Notes under the pieces: model-generated
Told to the model about the DNA's origin: nothing
The model's database searches: none
The model's input: only the letters and a program-made list of their open reading frames with translations
Assembly: GCA_963819975.1 (NCBI GenBank)
Contig: CAWFYE010000002.1
Span: forward strand, 1 to 64,000
Source: Palsa-1392 sp963819975
Lineage (GTDB): Bacteria > Verrucomicrobiota > Verrucomicrobiia > Chthoniobacterales > UBA10450
DNA length: 64,000 nt
Reading direction: 5' to 3'
In this document: positions 58,066-64,000 of the stretch, in pieces
Layout: each line of letters starts with the position of its first letter
Position numbering within the stretch: position 1 is the stretch's first letter
Position numbers and translations under genes: made by a program

Positions 58066-59772
58066 ATGGGTCTGACCGAGTACCAGCGGAAACGGAATTT
58101 CTCCGTCACGGCCGAACCGAGCGGCGCGAAAAAGCCGCGGCCGAAACGAGTCGCGGGTGCATCTCGATTCGTCATTCAAAAACATGACGCCAGCCGGTTG
58201 CACTACGATTTCCGGCTGGAAATGGACGGGGTCTTGAAATCCTGGGCGGTGCCCAAGGGCATCCCGTGGGAGCGCGGCGAAAAACATCTCGCGGTCGAGG
58301 TCGAGGATCACCCGATCGATTACGAGGATTTCGAGGGCGTCATCCCGGCAGGCAGCTACGGCGGTGGCACTGTCATGGTCTGGGATCGCGGCAACTATTA
58401 TGTGCACGGCGAAAAGCCGCTCGAGGCGCTGAAGGAAGGTCGGCTCCACCTCGTCCTGGAGGGCGATAAACTGAAGGGCGACTGGGCTCTGATCCGGACC
58501 CGGAGCGATGGCGCGAAAACCCAGTGGCTTCTTTTAAAAAGCGACGGCGACGTCAAGGCGATCTCGAAGAAGCGCGACGACCAGTCCGCCAAAACCGGCC
58601 GGACGATGAAGCAGATCGCGAAAGATCGCGATGCCGAGTGGCAATCGAATCGCGATCAACCTAACGATGCCCAAAAAAATCTGCGAGCGCGCGTGCGAAA
58701 GGCGGTTACGGGCAAGGAAACGGGACGTAAAAAAAAAGTCCCGCGCGCGGCAAAAGTAGAAAAAAGCGCGCTCGCGCTGCCTGATTCGCTGCCAGCGGGG
58801 AAGCCGCGTTTCATCGATCCGATGAAACCGAAACTGGTTGAGACTCCGCCTGCCGGCGGCGGCTGGATCTACGAGCTGAAGTTCGACGGCTTTCGCGCCA
58901 TGGCCTTGAAGAGCGGCGGGAAAGTGAAATTGATTTCGCGGAATGAAAACGATCTGACTAAAAAATTTCCGGAGGTCGCAGAGGCGCTTGAGAATCTACC
59001 CTGCACGGAATGCGTGATCGATGGCGAAGTGGTCGCGCTCGACGAGGAGGGGCGCTCCTCCTTTCAGCTCCTCCAGGCGCGCGAGATGGAAGGCTGCGGC
59101 GCGCCGCTTTCTTATTACGTCTTCGATCTCCTCCAGCTCGAGGGCAAAAACCTGTGCGGTTTTCCCCTCACGACCCGAAAAGAGATGCTGCGCCAGCTTT
59201 GTGCCGGGGTGGGCGAACCAATCCGCTTTTCCGGCGAACTCGGAGACGATCCGAAGGCGCTCCTCGCCGAAGTGGAGCGGCGGGGGCTCGAAGGGATCAT
59301 CGGCAAGCGAGCGGATTCGGTTTACGAAGCCGGCCGCCGGAGCGGCGCCTGGATTAAACTCAAGTGTCGGAAAGAGCAGGAATTCGTTGTCGGCGGGTAC
59401 ACTCCGCCAGCCGGGGCGCGCCAACATTTCGGGGCCCTGCTCGTCGGCTACTACGAAAAAAAGAAGCTTCTTTTCGCGGGTAAGGTCGGAACCGGATTCG
59501 ACACCAAAATGCTCGCGTCGCTCCACGAAAAACTTCGGAAAGTGGCGCGTGACGATTGCCCTTTTGATGATCTGCCGTCGAAAGAAGCCGGGAAGTGGAG
59601 CCAGGGCATCACGCCCGGCATGATGCGCAAAATCAGTTGGGCCGATCCGGTTTTCGTCTGCGAGGTGAAATTCGCGGAGTGGACTCGCGACGCGAAATTG
59701 CGCGCGCCGGTTTTCCTGGGCCTGCGGGAAGACAAGGCGCCGGGCGAAGTGAGACGCGAGCTGCCCGCCTAA
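58066..59772 (+). CDS. ligD: DNA ligase D: 3'-phosphoesterase plus ATP-dependent ligase
   Basis: A 568-residue non-homologous end-joining ligase lacking the polymerase domain. ATG 58066 is preferred: an upstream frame start would lie inside the terminator. Residues ~35-150 are the 3'-phosphoesterase (SRFVIQKHDASRLHYDFRLE, LEMDGVLKSWAVPKGIPW, AVEVEDHPIDYEDFEGVIPA). A basic linker (~200-255, KAVTGKETGRKKKVPRAAKV) is followed by the ligase domain with the adenylated lysine in YELKFDGFRAM, then CVIDGEVVALDEEGRSSFQL, YYVFDLLQLEGKNL, GLEGIIGKRADSVYEAGRRS and WIKLKCRKEQEFVVGGYTPP. It would act with Ku, which is not in the window. The stop TAA is inside GCCTAACG. Confidence 0.93.
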   Translation: MGLTEYQRKRNFSVTAEPSGAKKPRPKRVAGASRFVIQKHDASRLHYDFRLEMDGVLKSWAVPKGIPWERGEKHLAVEVEDHPIDYEDFEGVIPAGSYGGGTVMVWDRGNYYVHGEKPLEALKEGRLHLVLEGDKLKGDWALIRTRSDGAKTQWLLLKSDGDVKAISKKRDDQSAKTGRTMKQIAKDRDAEWQSNRDQPNDAQKNLRARVRKAVTGKETGRKKKVPRAAKVEKSALALPDSLPAGKPRFIDPMKPKLVETPPAGGGWIYELKFDGFRAMALKSGGKVKLISRNENDLTKKFPEVAEALENLPCTECVIDGEVVALDEEGRSSFQLLQAREMEGCGAPLSYYVFDLLQLEGKNLCGFPLTTRKEMLRQLCAGVGEPIRFSGELGDDPKALLAEVERRGLEGIIGKRADSVYEAGRRSGAWIKLKCRKEQEFVVGGYTPPAGARQHFGALLVGYYEKKKLLFAGKVGTGFDTKMLASLHEKLRKVARDDCPFDDLPSKEAGKWSQGITPGMMRKISWADPVFVCEVKFAEWTRDAKLRAPVFLGLREDKAPGEVRRELPA

Positions 59773-59776
59773 CGAA

Positions 59777-60628
59777 TCAGGCCGGAGCGGTCACCCCGCC
59801 CACGATGGTTCCAGTCGCCTCGAGGGCGGCTGCGCAGACGGTGCCCTCACTGTCGTAGGAGGGATCGTAGCTCGCGATCGTCAGCGCCTGCACCGGAAGG
59901 TTCCCGGCGATCGCCGCGAGCAGCGCCTGCAATTGCGCGTTCGTGAATCCGCCGCGCGCGGCATAACCATTGGCCCGCCCCTCGCTCGGATCGAGCGCGT
60001 CCATGTCGAGGTGGACATAAACTTTGTCCAACGTGGGCGCGATCGATTGGAGCGCCGCTGCGATCGTGTTAGGGGCCGCATCCGCTTTTAGTCTAACGAT
60101 CCCGGAGCGGGCCAGGGCCGGGCCCTCCGCGGGGTCGAGATCGCGGGTCCCGAACATCACCACCGCCTTGTCGGGGACCGGTTCGAAGCCTTCGATGCTG
60201 CGCGCCAATTCCACCCAGCAGCGGCCGGTCGCGGTCGCCAGCGTCATGCCGTCGAGGAATCCGCTCATCGTTGTCTGTGGGGTGTTAAAATCACCGTGGG
60301 CATCGATCCACATCACGCCGGTCGGCGCGCCGAGACCGGCGATGACTCCGACCGCGGCGAGGCAATTGCCCGAGAGCACAATCGGAAAGTGGCCGTCGGT
60401 CCGCGCCGCCCGCACGTGCTCCGCGACCGAGCGCATCAATTCAAAACTGGTCTGAACTTCCGCCCGCCAATTCATCGATGCCGGCTCGATGACCTGGACA
60501 TCCACTTCGTGCCCCTGGCCGGCGAGATGCTCCTCGAGGCCAGCCGCACGGAGATGTTCCGGGCCCGCGCCCATCCGCACGTTGCGCTGGCCGGAATCGT
60601 AAGGGACAAGCAAAAGCCGTATATCCAT
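59777..60628 (-). CDS. arginase-fold protein with altered metal site
   Basis: A 283-residue member of the arginase/agmatinase (ureohydrolase) fold. Two metal motifs are normal, MWIDAHGDFNTPQ (DAHGD) and YVHLDMDALDPSEG (DMDALD). The first, usually GGDHS, is SGNCLAAVG, so the metal-binding His is replaced by Cys. The fold is otherwise complete (VGVIAGLGAPTG, AARGGFTNAQLQALLAAIAG, SYDPSYDSEG, and a C-terminal TGTIVGG). Related proteins annotated as arginase family occur in many soil bacteria. One or no metal may bind, so urea-forming activity is doubtful. It converges with ligD at a 4-base gap. Confidence 0.85.
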   Translation of the reverse strand: MDIRLLLVPYDSGQRNVRMGAGPEHLRAAGLEEHLAGQGHEVDVQVIEPASMNWRAEVQTSFELMRSVAEHVRAARTDGHFPIVLSGNCLAAVGVIAGLGAPTGVMWIDAHGDFNTPQTTMSGFLDGMTLATATGRCWVELARSIEGFEPVPDKAVVMFGTRDLDPAEGPALARSGIVRLKADAAPNTIAAALQSIAPTLDKVYVHLDMDALDPSEGRANGYAARGGFTNAQLQALLAAIAGNLPVQALTIASYDPSYDSEGTVCAAALEATGTIVGGVTAPA

Positions 60629-60729
60629 TTCTCTCGCGAACTCCTCCTGTCAGTCACATCACCAGACACCCCGGTCAATGCCCGGAACGCCGCAGGCAGG
60701 ACTTTCGACCGACGAAATCGGACATCCGC

Positions 60730-62070
60730 CTACTTGTAGCGGTGGCCGTGTTTGATTACGAGGTCGACGCGCTGAAACAGATCGATGTAGCGCAACACGT
60801 CGCCTTTGACCGCGATGATGTCGGCGAATTTACCTGCGCTGACCGAGCCGTAGTCCTTGTCGACTTTCATCATCACGGCAGGCCAATAGGTCGCCGCCCG
60901 GATCGTCGCCATCGGATCGACCCCGAGATCGTGCACCCACACATCCATTTCGCGCCAGGTCGAGCCGCTGTGAAATTTCATCGGAATCCCGCTGTCGGTT
61001 CCGACCAGCATGACGACGCCCGCGTCCTGCAACTGGTGAAACTTCTTTTTCACCGTCGCGGCGCGCAGCGGCGTGATCTGGTAGTAGCCGAGCTGCCCCG
61101 GGTGCTGAATCGACTTCTTGATGTCCTCCACGATGTCGTTAGGCACATCCAGTTTCCAAGCCGGATCGTCCAGTTGCTCCGGGTTATCGATCAGCCGCTG
61201 ATAATTGAGAAATCCCTCGATCGTCGGGCACCAGAAGAGCGGCCCGATGTTCATCTTCGCCGTTCGCTCCGCGATCGCTTTCAAAATATCCTCTGGATAA
61301 CCGGGCGCGGTCGAGAGCCCGGTGTGCTCGAAATCATCCACCCCGGCGGCGAGGCCGCGCCGGATTTCCTCGGGTCGATGAGCATGAGCCACGACCGGGA
61401 GCTTGTGCGCGTGCGCTTCATCCACGACCGCCTTTACTTCCTCCATCGTCATCTCGTCCTGGTCGATCAGCTTGATGATGTTGACGCCCGCGTCGGCCAG
61501 TTGTTTGACCTTGGCCTTGCCATCGGCCGCGCCTTTCACGCCCCAGCGAAACGCTTCTGTCCCGGGATAAGGCGCGTGCTGGATAAAAGGCCCGGCGACG
61601 TAAAGAGTCGGCCCAGGAATTTCTCCACGATTGATCCGGTCGCGCACCTCGATGCTCTCCTTTAAGGGCGCGCCGAGATCGCGCGCGCTTGTCACTCCGG
61701 CCATGAGGAGCTGGTGGGCGGCCGCCGGCATGATCTCGCTCCCGAGGCGCTTTGGATAAGTCTTATCCCAATGATCGTAATCGCTGTGCCCGAGGAGCAT
61801 GGTGTGCACATGGCAATCCCAGAGGCCGGGGAGTACGTCCATGCCTTCCGTCGAGATGACCGTTGCATCCTTGGGAACTTCCAAGGTTCCGACCTGGCCG
61901 ATCGCGGTGATGCGCTCGTTGTCGATAAGGATGACGCTGTTTGCGAGCGGCGGGCCGCCGAAACCATCGATCAGCCGGCCGCCGACCAGGGCGGTGAGGC
62001 CGAAAGACGAAGACGAAGTCGCGAGACAACCGAGGGCGGCAAGGCAAAGAAGAAAGCGAAAGCGTCTCAT
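60730..62070 (-). CDS. secreted amidohydrolase (imidazolonepropionase/prolidase-like)
   Basis: A 446-residue metal-dependent hydrolase. ATG 62070 gives a signal peptide (MRRFRFLLCLAALGCLATSS). Metal ligands: HxH in LPGLWDCHVHTMLLG, a Lys in NIIKLIDQDEMT, HAH in LPVVAHAHRPEE, a His in VDDFEHTGLS and the Asp in VMLVGTDSGIPM. The C-terminal KFADIIAVKGDVLRYIDLFQ is typical of the family. Its relatives hydrolyse dipeptides, lactams or organophosphates; the substrate cannot be assigned. It lies 45 bases downstream of the squalene/phytoene synthase on the same strand. It could be part of the same transcript. Confidence 0.88.
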   Translation of the reverse strand: MRRFRFLLCLAALGCLATSSSSFGLTALVGGRLIDGFGGPPLANSVILIDNERITAIGQVGTLEVPKDATVISTEGMDVLPGLWDCHVHTMLLGHSDYDHWDKTYPKRLGSEIMPAAAHQLLMAGVTSARDLGAPLKESIEVRDRINRGEIPGPTLYVAGPFIQHAPYPGTEAFRWGVKGAADGKAKVKQLADAGVNIIKLIDQDEMTMEEVKAVVDEAHAHKLPVVAHAHRPEEIRRGLAAGVDDFEHTGLSTAPGYPEDILKAIAERTAKMNIGPLFWCPTIEGFLNYQRLIDNPEQLDDPAWKLDVPNDIVEDIKKSIQHPGQLGYYQITPLRAATVKKKFHQLQDAGVVMLVGTDSGIPMKFHSGSTWREMDVWVHDLGVDPMATIRAATYWPAVMMKVDKDYGSVSAGKFADIIAVKGDVLRYIDLFQRVDLVIKHGHRYK

Positions 62071-62115
62071 CCGGTGACTATAGAGGAGGCTGGCGCGGCC
62101 TTCCACCATCGGGTG

Positions 62116-63060
62116 CTACTCGGAGGGAGCGAGCAAGCGGCGGAAGAGCGCGCGCAGGGCGGACCCTGATTTCGCCGCGAGCGTCGCGCGGAGCAGTAGC
62201 CGTCGCACTTCCTGACGCGGGACCTTGATTTTCTCCGCCGCCGGACCCGCCATGCGTAAGAGCGCAATCGTGCGCGCGCCAATTAACGCCGGGAGCACGG
62301 TGGCGAAGCGGACTCGCCAGTTCGTTAGGGCGGCACTGTAATCGATGCCGCCATGAAGGCCTTGCTCGGCTCGGTCGAGCCAGCGGGTATGGACTTCTTT
62401 GAGCGGTGCGAGCGCAAGTTCGTCCGCCGGCAGGTAGTCGCGACCGTTTCTCAAATCGGCGCCGCGATCGCGCAGGACGTTGATCAGTTGCAGCCCTTTT
62501 CCGTATTCGATCCCGAGCTTTGTCATTTCGTTAGGCGACCGATCAGCAAAGGCAGGCAAATGACGAAAGCCGAGCCGGGTCCAGAAATCGCCGACGCAGC
62601 CGGCGACGAGATAGGTGTATTCGTCCAACTCGGCCGCGTTGCGCAGCGCTCGGGACGTCATCGGATCGCCAAACCTTTCCAGGTCGAGTTCCTGGCCGCT
62701 GATAATTGTTTCTAGGACGGCGCGGATGTCGACCAGGTCTGCCTGCTCGAGTTTCGCGAGCCAATCGATGCAGCCGCGCAGATTTTCGATCAGATTGCGC
62801 TCAGCTGGATCCGTTTGCTGAACGGCGAAATCGTGAAGTGATTCTTCGATCGCGTTGAAATCGAGCTCGCCCGCGATGACGCGTGCCAGATTGCGCAGAG
62901 TCGTTAGGCGAGTCGGCGCCGGGATCGAAGCTGTGTCGGCGAGAGTATCGGTCGCCCGAGCCAAAAGGTAGGCCAGGCTGACCGGCTCACGCAGCGGACG
63001 GGGAAGAAACTTGATCGTGAGGTAGAACGATCGCGAAACCGATTTGAGAATCGCTTTCAC
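62116..63060 (-). CDS. squalene/phytoene synthase-family prenyltransferase
   Basis: A 314-residue trans-isoprenyl diphosphate synthase (head-to-head type). The GTG start at 63060 overlaps the stop of the upstream gene (GTGA) and gives VKAILKSVSRSFYLTIKFLP; a longer frame upstream is a shadow. The two Asp-rich motifs are LARATDTLADT and NVLRDRGADLRNGRDYLPAD. Other blocks: ISGQELDLERFGD, AELDEYTYLVAGCVGDFWTR and IEYGKGLQLINVLRDR. It would condense two prenyl diphosphates to squalene, dehydrosqualene or phytoene, for hopanoids or carotenoids. No hopanoid or carotenoid partner gene is in the window, so the product is open. Confidence 0.9.
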   Translation of the reverse strand: MKAILKSVSRSFYLTIKFLPRPLREPVSLAYLLARATDTLADTASIPAPTRLTTLRNLARVIAGELDFNAIEESLHDFAVQQTDPAERNLIENLRGCIDWLAKLEQADLVDIRAVLETIISGQELDLERFGDPMTSRALRNAAELDEYTYLVAGCVGDFWTRLGFRHLPAFADRSPNEMTKLGIEYGKGLQLINVLRDRGADLRNGRDYLPADELALAPLKEVHTRWLDRAEQGLHGGIDYSAALTNWRVRFATVLPALIGARTIALLRMAGPAAEKIKVPRQEVRRLLLRATLAAKSGSALRALFRRLLAPSE

Positions 63061-64000
63061 GGGCCGACGTCGCGGATAATGATCCGGGAAAGATCGGCAT
63101 TCCCGAGGCCGAATTCTCCCGCCAGCTGGACGTGGGCGCCGAGTCGTTTGATCGGCGGCACCTTTCGCTTCTTGCGCCATTCTTCGAGTTGGCGGAGGGC
63201 GATGGCGTCGATTGCGACCGGGTCTTTGCTCGCATAAAGAGTGGCGAAAGGGAAGGCGTAACCGGGCTGCGATTCCGGGCCGCCGGCGTATTGCGCAAGG
63301 AGGCCATCCATCAGATTAAGCACGACTTTTTGCCCGAGCTGCGGGTCGGCATACATCTCGGGAATGCTCGAGGCGCCGAAATCCGGTGGAACGCCAAAAC
63401 GCCGCCAGTTGTCGATGTTTGGAATGGTGACGTTGTAGAGGCAGCCGGCGACGCCGTTGCGCACACTGTCGCTCAGGACCGGGAGGTTGATGATCTTGGT
63501 CACTTCGTTCGCGACGATCTTCGAGAGGTGGCTGACGCTGCTGGTGTTTTCGGTCTCGCTCAGGAGCGGCATCTGCCCGCGACCGCCGGTGTATTCGAAA
63601 TCGCCCCAGATGAGGTTGCCGAGAAACGGGGCCGAGACAATTGCCTTCGGGTCGTAGCCGTCGCGCGGCGGGATTGATCTGAGTTGGTAGCCTTCGTTGC
63701 CGGTGTAGCCGGCTTCGCTGATCCCGCCGAGCGATTTATCCCAGACGATAATGTCGCGGCGGGAATGCCCGGCGGCGACGAGGCCGTCGACGATCGTGTT
63801 CACAATCTCGCGGTGAGTGGTGAAAAGTTCGCCGCCCGCGGCCGAGATTTTGATTCCAATCCGGTCGTTAGGCTTGACCAGGGATCGCCAGGCGCTCGCG
63901 ATGTCGGGCTGGCGGGTGACGGCGAGAACGAGCGCATTGGTCATTCGCCTAACGAGCTGGGAATTGATCTGGTAATCGCGGATCGCGTCCGGATTCTGCG
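63057..64000 (-). CDS. DUF362-like protein, cut by window edge
   Basis: The frame is open to the right edge and upstream residues are similar in quality (QNPDAIRDYQINSQLVRRMT), so the gene begins beyond 64000; the Met at 63944 is internal. The visible 314 residues include NDRIGIKISAAGGELFTTHR, REIVNTIVDGLVAAGHSRRD, IIVWDKSLGGISEAGYTGNE, ANEVTKIINLPVLSDSVRNG and DPQLGQKVVLNLMDGLLAQY. This matches the DUF362 family, proteins of unknown role often found with iron-sulfur clusters. The stop TGA overlaps the GTG of the prenyltransferase. An octamer CGTTAGGC lies at 63866 and GCCTAACG at 63947. Confidence 0.82.
   Translation of the reverse strand, partial: QNPDAIRDYQINSQLVRRMTNALVLAVTRQPDIASAWRSLVKPNDRIGIKISAAGGELFTTHREIVNTIVDGLVAAGHSRRDIIVWDKSLGGISEAGYTGNEGYQLRSIPPRDGYDPKAIVSAPFLGNLIWGDFEYTGGRGQMPLLSETENTSSVSHLSKIVANEVTKIINLPVLSDSVRNGVAGCLYNVTIPNIDNWRRFGVPPDFGASSIPEMYADPQLGQKVVLNLMDGLLAQYAGGPESQPGYAFPFATLYASKDPVAIDAIALRQLEEWRKKRKVPPIKRLGAHVQLAGEFGLGNADLSRIIIRDVGP

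Larger units (their letters stand above)
2659..63954. repeat. dispersed over-represented octamer CGTTAGGC
   Basis: Positions (start of 8-mer, either strand) found by eye: 2659, 3498, 3874, 9801 (attC), 12287 (attI), 17255, 17781, 18035, 31618, 31862, 33538, 34299, 35293, 42287, 42893, 43709, 45611, 48165, 48642, 49609, 50191, 51208, 51948, 56169, 56325, 57399, 57976, 59767, 61137, 62529, 62902, 63866, 63947. About 2 are expected by chance in 64 kb. Within genes it is read as SLG, VR, PND/PNE or as a stop codon, i.e. in several frames and both orientations. None occurs from 18.1 to 31.6 kb, the region of kelch paralogs 2 and 3 and the FG-GAP gene. Confidence 0.75.

Noticed and set aside
573..62475. 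Frequent GCGATCGC palindromes, recalling HIP1 of cyanobacteria (e.g. near 573, 2535, 3916, 9121, 19112, 38776, 48148, 58022, 61272, 62468).
   Set aside because: I counted roughly ten against about two expected, but CGATCG-type words are generally common here and several copies sit inside terminators or repeated codon pairs. The excess is much weaker than for CGTTAGGC and was not counted rigorously.
34543..63944. The window as a prophage, plasmid or biosynthetic cluster.
   Set aside because: Housekeeping genes (aroB, recO, lysA, moeA, ligD), tRNAs and isolated enzymes with mixed strands indicate ordinary chromosome; no phage, replication or assembly-line genes are present.

Overview
The window looks like chromosomal DNA of a soil or freshwater verrucomicrobium (Chthoniobacter/Spartobacteria-like). 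This is inferred from roughly 60% GC, long secreted kelch and FG-GAP proteins with Pro/Thr linkers, many secreted metallopeptidases and amidohydrolases, a prepilin-like protein of the PVC type, a bifunctional ATP sulfurylase/APS kinase and an Mpa/ARC-like AAA ATPase. No ribosomal RNA or marker gene fixes the taxon.

Layout. 1-8.2 kb: a broken Gfo/Idh/MocA oxidoreductase at the left edge, a stand-alone receiver protein, a secreted FN3 protein, a D-aminoacylase-like amidohydrolase, a GreA-like factor, two small envelope proteins, a dockerin-tailed beta-propeller and a BBE-type FAD oxidase. 8.6-12.5 kb: a sedentary chromosomal integron. Six complete attC sites of 109-124 bp and one half site separate minus-strand cassette genes. 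The attI-proximal junction is at 12287-12293, and only the first ~44 codons of a divergent integrase gene remain (12386 onward). An IS110-type transposase remnant sits where one attC has been cut. 12.5-16 kb: a decayed zinc-ribbon membrane gene, a YkvA-like gene, a small secreted protein and sat-cysC. 16.2-28.3 kb: three tandem kelch paralogs of about 1,010 residues, a relic of a further copy, and an FG-GAP/ASPIC protein. All of these, and the FN3 protein at 1.3 kb, end in two copies of the same unnamed ~115-residue domain. 28.4-47.9 kb: secreted hydrolases and peptidases mixed with housekeeping genes (holA, aroB, an amidase, a YmdB-type phosphoesterase, recO), a TetR-controlled pair with a visible operator, the AAA ATPase and tRNA-Asp. 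47.9-52 kb: two unusual sugar-type ABC permeases, one fused to its own solute-binding protein. 52-64 kb: lysA-galK, aroE, tRNA-Ser, a lipoprotein-moeA pair, a DUF892 ferritin-like gene, ligD, an arginase-fold protein, and a minus-strand run DUF362-like / squalene-phytoene synthase / amidohydrolase.

Two window-wide signals stand out. First, the octamer CGTTAGGC (GCCTAACG on the other strand) occurs about 33 times by eye, against about 2 expected. It lies in several reading frames and both orientations, sometimes supplies a stop codon, and contains the GTTAGGC core of the integron attI/attC sites. Second, at least seven genes are broken by single-base frameshifts, including the essential holA. 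Part of this is probably consensus error in the assembly, so pseudogene calls should be read with that in mind.
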